Positions 45,096 through 55,526 of a stretch of DNA of 64,000 nt are shown here, piece by piece. This stretch comes from Calocera cornea HHB12733 (lineage: Eukaryota > Basidiomycota > Dacrymycetes > Dacrymycetales > Dacrymycetaceae), in contig KV423973.1 of assembly GCA_001632435.1 (NCBI GenBank), positions 62,001 to 126,000 on the forward strand, read 5' to 3'. The position numbers and the translations under genes are program-made. Each line of letters starts with the position of its first letter. Positions within the stretch are counted from its first letter, which is position 1. The notes under the pieces were generated by a model. That model saw only the letters and a program-made list of their open reading frames with translations, was not told the origin of the DNA and made no database searches.

Positions 45096-45689
45096 CATAG
45101 GGGACCCTCCGCTTCACGCGGCGGTTGCTAGGTCCTGCAGTCTTCTCTTCTCAAGCTCTGCTCAGGTACACTTCGACCCGAACCCAACTTGCCGCTCGCA
45201 GCCTCCAGCTTCCTTCCCGCCGCTTACCATGGAATACATATTCTCATCGTCTATCGCTCAGTACCTCCAGTCACTGCCGACAGTCACTTGACACCATCTC
45301 AAGTAGCCCAACCAGTCAGTGTGGTCGCATTCTCGTGATCAGTGGCCTAAACGTACGCTCTTCAGTTCGCGGAGCGCGAGATGATCACAAGGGCGCTGGC
45401 TGGCGGCTGCTGGTGATGGCGGGATATCATTGCGAGCACATCTGAAGTATGCATCGATCTTGCGCTCAGATTTCGCGCCACAAGTAGACCGGCGGTCAGC
45501 GTATCTCGGAATGCCATCCATGCGCCCGCCGCCTTTGTAGTCAACGCGCTCTCCACGAACGCTCGCGCGGAGCTTAGCACCACAACGGGAAACACTTTCG
45601 TCTTAGCATCCATCGGCCCACCGTATACGCTCCTGGGGATCGCGAATCCTTATTGGAACACACTCCACCCGACATTCACGCTCACAGAG
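45096..45689. other. Spacer, nothing recognised
   Basis: Between repeat A copy 7 and an M20 remnant. Parts of 45450-45690 may be further decayed M20 sequence but I cannot align it. Confidence 0.3.
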
Positions 45690-45990
45690 CACACTGCATA
45701 AATCATCTGGACCGGATAAATCGATGTCGCTCCGATTCCTGCAGGCGATATCTTTATGACCAGCTGTCGCCGGCAAACAGCCATCGATATGCGCCTATGC
45801 GAGAGGTAATATATCATGGGCATGGGGCAAACGAGTGGACGAGCAGTTGAGCATGCTTGGTGCAGTGGAGTTTGTGATGATACTGTACTGGTACCACAAT
45901 AGACGAGGCCGAGCTCGGCGCTTTCCTGTATTAGTGCAGCGCTCTGGAACCAGACAGAGTGTAAACGGGGCGTCCCGCTCATAGCACTGG
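45690..45990 (+). pseudogene. M20 peptidase remnant (last exon)
   Basis: Matches the end of the gene at 20732: TCGCTCCGATTCCTGCAGGC, then deletions, CGATATGCGC for the RYAH region, CATGGGCATGGG, GAGCATGCTTGGTGCAGTGG, GAGTTTGTGATGA, and the shared 3' flank CTGGAACCAGACAGAGTGTA. Frame is destroyed by indels. A forward repeat A copy begins about 215 bp downstream, the same arrangement as at 19055-19640. Confidence 0.7.
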
Positions 45991-46204
45991 CTGAACAAAG
46001 AGTAGTGGGAGACTATGTATTCCAGACATGCTAAAGGTGGAATCCGCCCTGATAATGATGTCTCATATGATGTGCAGTGTGTCCGCGGTGCGTGAGTGTC
46101 TGAGGTCGGTGGTTGTGCGTTGTGTGACTGTCCCTCTAAGACGTACGGTGCGACGTGGGTACACATTATGCCAGAAGGTAAAGACCCGTCTGAGTGTGTG
46201 ATCC

Positions 46205-46545
46205 CATAGCTGGAATACAAATCAAAATAGTAAAATGTCTGCATCTGACACCACTGCGCGATAGTGCAGTGGTAGGGGCATGTGCGGCCCTGGACATTAT
46301 CGCGGCGGTCGCGAGTTCGAATCCCGCAGTGCTCCATCACTTAAAACTGGTAGTGCGAAATCACTTAAATCTATTGACTTTTTGACTAGGAATCTTACCC
46401 GCCACTCGGATGCAGACGGTGGGAGCACGGGAGCGCAGGAAGATGTTGGAACTTTCGCGCAAGCAGTGTCTCGGAGCCGGACGTCAGTCTTGTCTCCGAC
46501 GCGCCTCCATGGCCCACGGTCGCACTCGCTGCCGGACAGTTTCAA
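46205..46545 (+). repeat. Repeat A copy 8 (short-head subfamily)
   Basis: The head reads TAGTGCAGTGGTAGGGGCAT with a compact middle (CATTATCGCGGCGGTCGCGAG) and box B GTTCGAATCCCGC, followed by GCTCCA. The body is as in other copies but extends past TCTCCGACGC with GCCTCCATGGCCCACGGTCG. Shared with copies 9 and 10. It abuts repeat B copy 3. Confidence 0.7.
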
Positions 46546-46632
46546 GCCAGTCACGGTGGCTGAGAATCGAGCTCGCGCGATAACTAAACGAGCTCTGGGT
46601 CCCCCGAACCCATAACCATTGCACTAGAAGTG
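46546..46632 (-). repeat. Repeat B copy 3
   Basis: On the minus strand: TAGTGCAATGGTTATGGGTT (box A), CGGGGGACCCAGAGCTCG, then GCGCGAGCTCGATTCTCAGC (box B position) and CACCGTGACTGG. Closest to the copy at 31015. Confidence 0.6.
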
Positions 46633-46890
46633 CTTGAGGATGTCAGCCTACCCTGTTCATGCTATGTACTTGACCTGTATGTGTGTATGGGACCGCCTCA
46701 AACGGTGCATTTGACCACTCATCACATAACCCCTGGTCTCCTGGACTCTCCTCGCATTCCACTTGCGCCCCAGAGACACTCGCTCCACATCGCAGTATCA
46801 CGATCGCTGTAACTTCATTTTGATAGTCGGTTACACATATGACAACGTTTCAAATGTATGCAGTCTTTCGCAGTCATCCTTATCGCACGT

Positions 46891-48775
46891 TCACATGTAC
46901 TTCTTGAGCACGTCCAAATGCTGAGAGACCTGAGCGCCGGGCTTGACAGCATCGATGATGATCTCCCTCGCCTTCTCCGCATTTCTGCGGATCCTCTTCC
47001 CGTCCTGCCCTCTAGCAAGCTCGAGAACATATTCGATCTCTTCACTCAGTGCCTTATCCGTGCCCTCAATCTCCGTCCCTGCCAGCCCACCCCGGTATGC
47101 CTTCTGTGCGCCTCTGCCAGTGCGTGTCTGCACCAGCTCGTACGCGACCTGGATTACCTGGCTGAGCCAAAGGGCATGGATGGGCTGATCGCCGAACAGA
47201 GGCCAGGCGATGAGCGGGACGCCTTGCGTCAGGCATTCATAGATGGTGTTCCCGCCCGCGTGAGTGAGCACCCAGCCGAGAGCAGGGTGGGAGAGCATCG
47301 CCTGCTGCGGAGCCCAGTCCACGATGAGTCCGCGGCCTGAGGCATGGACCTTCTCGACCAATTCCGCGGGCAGAGGGGCAAGGATGGATCCAGGTGTGGT
47401 AATCACGAATGGCATCGGAGGTTCGACTTTGAGAAGCACATCAATGAGGGTTGGGATGTGCGAAGGCACAAGGGGCCAGGCGATCGTCCCGAAGGAGATA
47501 TACAACGCTGATTTCGCACCGTACTTCTCGAGGGCCGAGTCAAGGAACTTGATGCATTCGTCCTTGGACTGGTCGACCTCGGAGACCGCTGTCGCCGACC
47601 GGTCGGTGGTTGAGAAGTACTCGCGGGGGATCATGGGACCAAGAGCAAGGATATCGCGCTTGCCATCGTTGCCCCAGAAGTCGATCACACCCTGGAAGGC
47701 TTCTGGTTCCTATCGGACCATATTGAGTCTCCATTGAAGAAGGGCAAGCTGATATCCACATACCAGATCAACAACGGTGCCGAGCATGACTCCGTCCGCT
47801 ACCTTCAGCAGGCTGATCATGGCGACGTACATAGGGTACGAGATCGGCAACCAAGCGGGTTGAGGTGACACCTCCCACTGGTAATGCAACGGTAGTCCTT
47901 TGACGCGAACGACGTTGCCACCCATCCACTTGGAGCCGGAGTAGGTCTATCTGATATTTAGAGGCATAGATGATCAAGCTGTGGAATGAACTTGCCTGCT
48001 CGGCGATCTGGTCCAAAGTACGACCGTCCCGGAGTTCCTCATCGGCGAAGGTCGCTTCGACTTCTTCCTGGTACTGGCCGAGCCCACCAAGTTTGGCAGG
48101 TGCGGACATCCTAACAATTTGAGCATGCGAGCGGGCCAAGCTTTGGAATGACTCACCTGGTGAATACAGACGCCGCTCCAGCCATCCACACTAGGAGCGG
48201 GATCTGGTACTGCAGCTTGAGAGGAACGATGACGTGCCCCATCAGGACGTCGCCGATGAGGAGCGTCGGCTTGCACCCAACAGGCTCCCACTTTACACTA
48301 TTTCCATCGACGTAGCATTCATCAGCCATGACAGCAGCGAATGCACCAGGAACGTCAGGGACCATGTTGTCCGCCACGAAGAGGCGCGTGCGGGCGTCCG
48401 TGATACTGTTGACGGGGCCCAGGGTGTTGCCGACGCCGATAATCCGGATGCGCGAGAGGAGGGAGAGTCGCTCGGTTTCATCGCACTGGCGCTGCATCTC
48501 GTCGAGGGCGCGGTGGACAAAGTCGACATTGGCGAGGAAGGCTGGGGACGAGGCGGATTATAATGCGGAAAACGGCGAGCTATATACAAAATGGACGTAC
48601 AGATAACCAAGGAAGGATGCATGCGAACAAGCCGCACGGCTAATCCGCATTCCGGCCGGAGATGCCCTGTCGTACGGGGTCAGACATGGGTCGAGGAAAA
48701 TCGGTGTTACGTGCCCATCGCACGCTCCGCGATCATCACAAAGTGGCTTCTCTTTCCGGAAGGAGCGTCACCCAT
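46891..48775 (-). CDS. Family-1 UDP-glycosyltransferase
   Basis: GT-B glycosyltransferase moving a sugar from a UDP-sugar to a small acceptor; acceptor unknown. Minus-strand exons: a first exon from 48775 (MGDAPSGKRSHFVMIAER), joined by a GTGCG intron to HLRPECGLAVRLVRMHPSLVI, then SFLANVDFVHRALDEMQRQ and further exons. The C-terminal domain is clear: SALYISFGTIAWPL, PFVITTPGSI, GLIVDWAPQQAMLSHPALG and VLTHAGGNTIYECLTQGVP, which is the sugar-nucleotide binding signature with its HxGxNxxxE, and PLFGDQPIHALWL. Basidiomycetes have many such genes, often with this WxxQ..L.HP..G order. The internal exon edges between 47700 and 48300 were not fully resolved, so an interruption there cannot be excluded. 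Confidence 0.85.
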
Positions 48776-49858
48776 GAGGCCTAGATATTGCAGCGAAAAG
48801 TGGTACAAGACAACGTTGGTGTGGGGTGCAATGTCATATCTGGGCGCGGATTGTCCGTCGCTTTATAGCTCTTTCCTCTGATATTTCTCGTGAGACAAAC
48901 CAAACCCAACGATCAGCCTGAGTTGACGAGAGGAACGGTTGGGGAGTCGACTCCCATTGTTTGGAGTGCACACCACTGATCCAAGTCCGCAAGGAGAAAC
49001 GGAGCAATCGACTGGTCGGGCGCCGACGCCGTCGTCGAGTCCATTCGAAATGGCAGTCCTGGTGAGCGCGGAGAACATCCTCATCCATCTTTTGGACGGA
49101 ACCTGTGGTCAGATTATCAAACCCGTGTGATGCAGCGGCCGCCGTATGCGAAGCTTGGTACCTGCGCCAGCACGGAACAGTCGTCGGTCTAACCCGCACA
49201 TGAACATTTTCCGTAGCAGCCTCGTGAGAGATGGAGCTGATGGGTTGGGGAAGGTGCAGAATGGGATTGATCCAATCAGGAGAAGGCCAGAAAGGTATCG
49301 CAGAGGGCAGAGACGGCGCCTGAAGTGACCCTTCAAGCCTGGGGTTGCACTCGGTGAGAGGCATGGACGCAGCGCTTGAATTTTGGAGCGCACTGGAGCC
49401 CATTCATACACATCGGTCCGATTGTCCAATCACCGGAAAGTATCACAGATAGCTCAACCATCTCTGGAAAGGTAGGCGTTGGGGAAGAGAAATAGCCAGA
49501 AGCATGCATGGTGGTGCGGTACGATCACGCCGAGCTTCCCACCGTAGGTATGAGCAGTTGACTTCAGAACCATTCTAAAGTGCCCGGGGTTCGGTGTCGT
49601 CGTTGTGCTTTCGAACGGAGTAGTATTTCTATAGTCAGCGCTGCAAGATAAAGATGTGGAGCGTGGCAGGAAGAGAGCGCGTCCATCCAACGGAATGCGA
49701 ATGCCGTAATTGAATCCGGTCCTCTCCGCAACCAGGGTAAGCGCCGGGTCTCTCGACCTCCCACGACGTCAGAGCCGTTCCAAAGCCGCCAAAGGACAGC
49801 GAACGGAGCGTACAAGCAAATGACCGATCGTCCTTGATTCTGCTTGTTGTCGACCATC
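48776..49858. other. Divergent intergenic region between UGT and M20 peptidase
   Basis: 1.1 kb with no supported gene or shared repeat. It carries the promoters of both flanking genes. Confidence 0.4.
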
Positions 49859-51944
49859 ATGGACAAATTCGAGGAAGAGGACGCTGTGCCGCTCTTGCCA
49901 GCATCGACCAGGGAGAGCGTGGCTGCGAGAGGAGGGCGGAGCCGCCGATGGGGCCTCAACCTCAGCATGAACCTCCCCATATTTAACGGGTCCCTATTCC
50001 TGGACATCCGCGCTATTCCGCTACTGTACTTGCTCTACCTCGAGATTTCCTTCTTCTGCGGCGGCAAGGTGTTCCAGACGTTCGACCGATGGTCCGACGC
50101 CGTCCAAGGGACCGAGTGGTACCTCGAAACCTTCCACCCCGTGGTGCTCGACAACGCGCCCAATTGTCTGCAACCAGATCTCCTGGTCCCAAGCAACACC
50201 GACTTCTTGAATGCGATCTACAAGGATTTTGCGGATGAGGTGTTCCAGAACAAAAGCGCGGGGCTACTGGGAGCAGCGGTGCAGATCGAGTGCGTACATA
50301 CCTACGTCGGACGAGGCTAGTGCTAACGAGTCGCAGGACGGAATCATATGATGATTTAGGCGAGGTGGACGAGGATGAGCGCTGGGAGCAGAAGTATGGG
50401 CCGTTCCACCAGTGGCTGGAGGGTGCGTTCCCCTATGTGTGCGTTTGTCTATATCGTTGTCGTTGAACGAAACTAATTCGAGACGCAGCTACAAGACACT
50501 CAAGGTCGAGAAGGTCAACACATGGGGGCTCGTTTACACCTGGCAAGGCAGCGATGCGTCGCTCAAGCCTATCGTCCTCGCTGCGCACCAAGACACCGTG
50601 CCAGTCGACCGCAAGACGATTTCGCAGTGGGTCCACCCGCCCTTCTCGGGCCATTACGACGGTGAATACATCTGGGGCAGGGGGACATGTGACGACAAGG
50701 AGCAGCTCATCGGAGCACTGATCGCGCTCGAGCTACTGGCAAAACACGACTTCAAGCCGACGCGGACCGTCGTCCTCGCCTCTGGGTTCGACGAGGAGAT
50801 CAGTGGGATGCACGGAGCGCGGACCATCGGGGAGTTCCTGCTGGAGAGATACGGAGAGAATGGGATCGCGTTCATCATCGATGAGGGAGCGGGATACGGG
50901 GACTTGCTCGGGCGGACGGTTGCTGTTCCTGCCATTGGCGAGCGGGGGCATGTGGACGTGAAGGTGCAGGTCAACTACCAGGGCGGGCACTCGAGCGTGC
51001 CGCCTAGGAATACCGTGCGTGCCTACTCCCACTCCATCCATAGAGTATGACTGACACACATGCGTAGGGCATCGACATCCTGGCGGACATGGTGCACACG
51101 CTGAACCTGAACCCGCCCAAGCCGCTCCTCTCCCAAAAGAACCCCTTCTACGGCACGCTCCAGTGCCTAGCCGCGTACTCTCCCGACCTGCCCCTGTCAG
51201 TCCGGAAGGACATCATCCGCTCCTCCAGCTCGGCACCTGCGCTGCAGCGCGTCACCAGCTGGGTGCTCGGGCTGCCAAGCGGCCCGCTCAGCCCTCTGGG
51301 AGGGACGTTGATCAGGACGACGCAGGCCAGCACGGTCATCCAAGGAGGCGTCAAGGTCAACGCACTGCCAGAGCAGGCATATGCGCTGATCAACCACCGG
51401 ATCGTCGTCGGATCGTGCGTGATTCAATCTTCCTGCAACCCCACTGAGTGACCGCTTGCCCAGGTCGGTCGCGGAGACGCAGAACCGCATCACCACTCTG
51501 CTCACTCCCCGCGCAGAGGCATACAACCTCTCCCTCTCGGCCTTTGGCCAGTCCGTCATCCCGTACGAGTCCAAGGCCGGCGAGGTCTTCATCGACGAGG
51601 CGTTCTCGCCCGGACTCGAGCCCGCGCCGGTCACGCCCAAGGCGGCCGAGTGGGCTCTGTTCGGAGGCACGATCCGGGCCGAGTTCGCCCAGCGCGGCGC
51701 GCCCCTGGCCGGCGAGGAGCAGGGGGACATCGTCGTCGCGCCCGGGGTGATGAACGTCAACACGGACACGCGGCACTACTGGCCGCTGACGAAGAACATC
51801 TTCCGCTACGCGCACCTGGACCCGAAGGGGATGTACAACGGCCTGCACACGATCAACGAGGCGATCACGCTGGACAACTTCCTGGGCCATGTGCGGTTCA
51901 TGAGCCTGCTGGTGCTGAATGCGGACGAGGCGAGGGCGTTCTGA
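49859..51944 (+). CDS. M20 carboxypeptidase (Gly-X carboxypeptidase / CPS1 type)
   Basis: Zinc exopeptidase, in yeast vacuolar carboxypeptidase S. MDKFEEEDAVPLLP with an acidic dileucine-like sorting motif is followed by a membrane anchor (AIPLLYLLYLEISFF). Catalytic motifs are all present: AAHQDTVPVD, GRGTCDDKE, GFDEEISGMHG, IDEGAGYGD, the lid motif GGHSSVPPRNT, and RYAHLDPKGM. Six exons or so: the first ends near 50289, then TESYDDLGEVDE, GAFPYVYKTLKVEK, and after lid introns IDILADMVHTLNL and SVAETQNRITTLL. Intron positions match those of the gene at 20732, showing common descent. The start at 49859 is preferred over 49844 because it gives the usual short acidic cytosolic tail. Likely the functional member of the local family. 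Confidence 0.92.
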
Positions 51945-52050
51945 GCGGGCAGAGGAGGTTGACGGGGCGGTCGATGTAGACTCACAGTGGGATGCGCATA
52001 TATTAGGGAATCAGAACTAGTATACGCGCCCCGTACCACTAGCTGCGCGC

Positions 52051-53158
52051 TCACAGGCCCGGCAGGCCCCCGAGCTCCTGCTCGACCCAGTTCCACAGCT
52101 TGTCCTGCAAGTCGCTCCGCAGCGTATCGTCCCTCGACCTGCCCTCCTTCGCCCAGGGCACATACACGCCGCCCTGCCTGACGCCGGGCGCCGTGCCCGC
52201 ATACAGCGGGGTGAGGGCGCCGTGCTCGGCGTCGTACAGGACCATGCCGCGGAGCCATCTGCGGAGCGGGTCCTGCCAGTCCCAGATCTGGGTGCGGATG
52301 AACCCGGGGTCGTTGGCCACGAACAGGACGCGGTGGGCGGCGAGCGGGTAGTGCGCGGCGAGGCCGTGCGTGTACGCCACGTTCGCCCACTTGCTCTGGT
52401 AGTACGCCGCATACGGGTTGTACCGTTTCGTGCGCGCCGCACTGTCCTTCAGCGTCACGTAGTCGATCCCTTCCGGCGGGGCGAAGTTGGCTCCCCTACT
52501 GTACTGTCAGCAGCGGACCGGGATCAGACGCATATATGCGGCGGGGGGACGCACGACGACGACGTTATAACGACCCTCACCGCGCCCTGCGGGGCGTTCA
52601 CCGCCGTCCGCTGCATGGCCGGGAGGAGCAGCCGGATGAGGTACGCGTGGGCGAGGAGGTTGACGCCGAACTGCATGTCGTAGCCCTGCTCTGTGAGGTC
52701 CTCCCGGGGGCACATGAACAGGCCGGCGTTGCAGAAGAGGAGGTGGAGCGCGGGCTCGTGCGCGAGGAGGAGGCGCGCGGCCGAGTGCACGGAGGGGAGG
52801 GCGGAGAGGTCGCACGCGAGGCTGGTGATGCGTGCTGCGCTCGAGGCGGGGAGCTGCGACTGCAGCTCCGCCACGGCCGCGGCGGCCTTGGAGGGCGAGC
52901 GGCAGAGCATGTACACGCGCGCCCCGTGCCGCAGGAGCTCCTAGGCCTTGCAGTCAGGCTCCCTCTGCCAGACTGAAGGATGCCAGCAGGCGCACGCACC
53001 CGGCACATGACCTTGCCAATGCCGGCATTGCCGCCCGTGACGAGGGCGACGCGGCCCGAGAGGTCGGGCATGTCCGCGAAGCTCCACTCGGGCGCGGAGG
53101 GGAACATGGACGTCCACATTGTCGCGTAGATGCGCTGCTGGGCGGCGAGGAAGTCCAT
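52051..53158 (-). CDS. Short-chain dehydrogenase/reductase (paralogue 1)
   Basis: Rossmann-fold oxidoreductase. MDFLAAQQRIYATMWTSMFP leads into SGRVALVTGGNAGIGKVMC, the TGxxxGxG NAD(P) site. After an intron come RVYMLCRSPSKAAAA, SLACDLSALPSV, LHLLFCNAGLF (NAG motif), DMQFGVNLLAHAYL, then VRVVITSS, and after a second intron YYQSKWAN, the catalytic YxxxK, PGFIRT, and a long C-terminal part with GALTPLYAGTAPG and VYVPWA. The order and the WxFxDMPDLxG start are those of fungal WW-domain-oxidoreductase or retinol-dehydrogenase-like SDRs. The substrate is unknown. It is a paralogue of the gene at 57396, in divergent orientation about 4.2 kb away. Confidence 0.87.
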
Positions 53159-53490
53159 CGTGCGATTGGGTTCGGGAGGGGGAGGGGGAAGGGGAGGGGG
53201 AGAGGCAAGGGGAGGAGAGGAGAGGGGGTACGGGACTCGCTGTCCTGCCACGGCCCCCAGCGTGTTTAGCCGGGCATGTGCGGGCTGTCCCGGTGCCTGT
53301 TGCGGTGTGCACATGCATGTCGAACTGGCAGACCATCAGAACGCGACTGAGAACGTAGTACGCTCCAATCAGTGGGCGCAGGACCCTGTGGCACGAGTAC
53401 GTAACCTCTCCAGTCAGCAGTGGGCAGTGTCTGACTAACTTGGTTATGCCAACGACCAACTACTAGCTACCGAGAGCGAACCTCACCTGA

Positions 53491-54999
53491 TTACCTAATC
53501 GAGTCCTCCTCCTCGCCTCGGCCCGCGCCTTGCCCCTCGTCCTGCCGGGGTCCGTGCCGCACCACGCCCGCCCGCCCAGCCCCTTTCCCATCCAGCCGAG
53601 CAGCCCCAGGCCCCGCCCTAAACCCTAGGATGAGCTCGACCCGCCTCCCCGGAACAACTGACAGCAGAACGAACTCACCCTCGTCCTCCAGACCCGGACG
53701 CGTGAGAACCCCCCGTGCGCGCGTGGGCGGCCTAGCAGGGCCCGAAACGGAAACGCGAGATGGCGGCCTCGACGCTTCCAGCTCCGCATCCTCCTCGGGG
53801 GAGCACAACCGCCCGTCCCGCGTGTGTGGGCGCGCTTGGGGGCGCCGCGTGTCCCCCGGAGCGGGGCCGCCTGTGAACGGCGCGTGCGGGGTGAAGGGGA
53901 AGCGGCACCGCCGTCCGGGCTCCTGGCCGTCTTCGCGCGGCTCGGCTGGTGGAGAGTGTTGCAAGTCGCGGAACCTTGGTGAGCCGTCCAGTGTCTGCTC
54001 GTCGGGGAGAGGAACCGCCGGCGACCCCGCTCCCGCTCCCGGTCTGTGCATCCGCATCCCGAACGCCCGCGCCCACCCGCACAGCGCGTCCCGCTCCCTC
54101 TCCGCCCGATCCAGCGCGCACAGCGCCGCCCCACACTCCCTCCGCCGCTGCTCATGCGCACGCTGCGCGTCCCCAAGCTGGGAATGGTACTGCTTGACCA
54201 TGTCGTCCCACGCGCGCGCGTGCGCCTCGTGTCGCCGCACGCACTCGGCGTGCCAGTACTTCGCCCTCGACCAGTAGTGCTCGCGCTCGCCCGTCAGCCG
54301 CGTGTTCTCAGCTCGGAGATGCTCGAGCTCGAGCTTGATCGCCAGAGTCGCTGTCGCGGAGGCCACTGGGGCACTGGCGGGGCGAGGCGGAGGAGCGTGC
54401 TGCTCCGGTGTGGCCGACCTGCTGCGTGGACGCGGCGGGGCGCGTTGAGCGGCCATATCAAATGGACGGAACGTCGCCGGCCTGGTGCGATCCGACGGCG
54501 GCGGCGGTGGCGGCGGCGGCGGTCTCCCAACAGGATCGAGCGTGGCCAGCCTCGTCCTAGGCAGCGGCGGCTTGTTGCCCCCCTCGGCCTGGGGCAGCGC
54601 CAGCCCGCGCAGCGGCGGCGTCGGCGGGGGCGTCGGCAGGCACCCCTCGCCCTCGCCTTCTCCCAGCGCCGGCCGGAACACCCACGCGCGGCAGGGCATC
54701 CGCGCGCCCGCCTCGCCCTCCCCGTTCCCGCCCGTGAGCTTCTGCACCAGACTGCGCACCGCCTGGCCCTCGCATCCGGGTGAGACGACGGTGAGCCACG
54801 CGTCGGCTGGCGAGGCGAAGCCGCGCGGGGTGTACAAGATGTAGAGCGGGCATTCGAGCGGGTGGGCACGGATCGCTATGACTGCGGTTGGGTTGGTGCT
54901 GCCGGCGTTGCTGCCGGCGTTGCTGGTGCTGGGGCTGGTGCTGGTGCGGGTATTGGTGACGACCGCATACAGGGGGAACGGCGTGGCCGTGTCGCTCAT
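53491..54999 (-). CDS. Pro/Arg-rich protein with central coiled coil, unknown function
   Basis: Not recognised. Single open frame of 502 residues. The first 110 residues look globular (PLYAVVTNTRTS, HPLECPLYILYTPRGFAS, WLTVVSPGCEGQAVRSLV); then a Pro-rich linker with a run of nine prolines; then a predicted coiled coil (LAIKLELEHLRAENTRLTGEREHYW and on through RRRECGAALCALDRAERERDAL); then a disordered Pro/Arg/Gly tail. The tail may be wrongly extended through an unspliced intron. Codon composition is very GC-rich, so the frame could partly be chance, but the coiled-coil heptads argue for a real protein. Its start lies only 18 bp from the stop of the next minus-strand gene. Confidence 0.5.
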   Translation of the reverse strand: MSDTATPFPLYAVVTNTRTSTSPSTSNAGSNAGSTNPTAVIAIRAHPLECPLYILYTPRGFASPADAWLTVVSPGCEGQAVRSLVQKLTGGNGEGEAGARMPCRAWVFRPALGEGEGEGCLPTPPPTPPLRGLALPQAEGGNKPPLPRTRLATLDPVGRPPPPPPPPPSDRTRPATFRPFDMAAQRAPPRPRSRSATPEQHAPPPRPASAPVASATATLAIKLELEHLRAENTRLTGEREHYWSRAKYWHAECVRRHEAHARAWDDMVKQYHSQLGDAQRAHEQRRRECGAALCALDRAERERDALCGWARAFGMRMHRPGAGAGSPAVPLPDEQTLDGSPRFRDLQHSPPAEPREDGQEPGRRCRFPFTPHAPFTGGPAPGDTRRPQARPHTRDGRLCSPEEDAELEASRPPSRVSVSGPARPPTRARGVLTRPGLEDEGEFVLLSVVPGRRVELILGFRAGPGAARLDGKGAGRAGVVRHGPRQDEGQGAGRGEEEDSIR

Positions 55000-55017
55000 A
55001 TAGCTGCCGCAGGACGG

Positions 55018-55526
55018 TCAGCCCTTTCCGCCCGGGAGAACAGCGAGGACATACTCGAACAGCGCCCTCACGTCCCGCACGCCATGCGCCTCGGGCGGGA
55101 CACACCGCAGCACGCCGCTGAACTCGGGCAGGCGCGCCATCTCCGCGAGCGGGGGGGCCGCGCCAGCCGGCGGGCTCACCAGCGTCTCGCGGATCCGCTG
55201 TCGGGCCGTCAGCACCGTCTCCTTTCCAGCGATTGCGAGCGGGCACGAAACCGACCGGAGCTGGAACATACCTTGGCGAACTCCTCGCCCAGCACGCGCT
55301 GCGCCAGCTCGCGCCCCGCCGTCCGGGTATACGCAGCCGTGGCGAGCGCCTTGAGGCATGCGTACTCGAGGGTGTGCTGGTCCGCGGTCGGGCTGGCACT
55401 GCTGGCGGGGATCCCCTGCCCAGCATGGGAGACGTGGCGGAGGGTGAAGTTGTTGAGGACGGCGGCGAGGAGCGGTTCGGGCTGCGGCTGCGCAGCGGGG
55501 CCGGGGCCGGGGCCGGGGGCGGACAT
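55018..55526 (-). CDS. Small hypothetical protein
   Basis: Not recognised. Two exons: the first from MSAPGPGPGPAAQP through LLAAVLNNFTLRHVSHAG and EYACLKALATAAYTR to GEEFAK, then an intron starting GTATGTTCC near 55272, then ETVLTARQRIRETLV and MARLPEFSGVLRCVPPEA, ending VLAVLPGGKG. About 150 residues, largely helical, no membrane segment. It lies directly upstream, in the same orientation, of the Pro-rich coiled-coil gene. The two frames might be exons of one gene, as only 18 bp separate them; I keep them apart because an in-frame stop ends this one. Confidence 0.45.
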
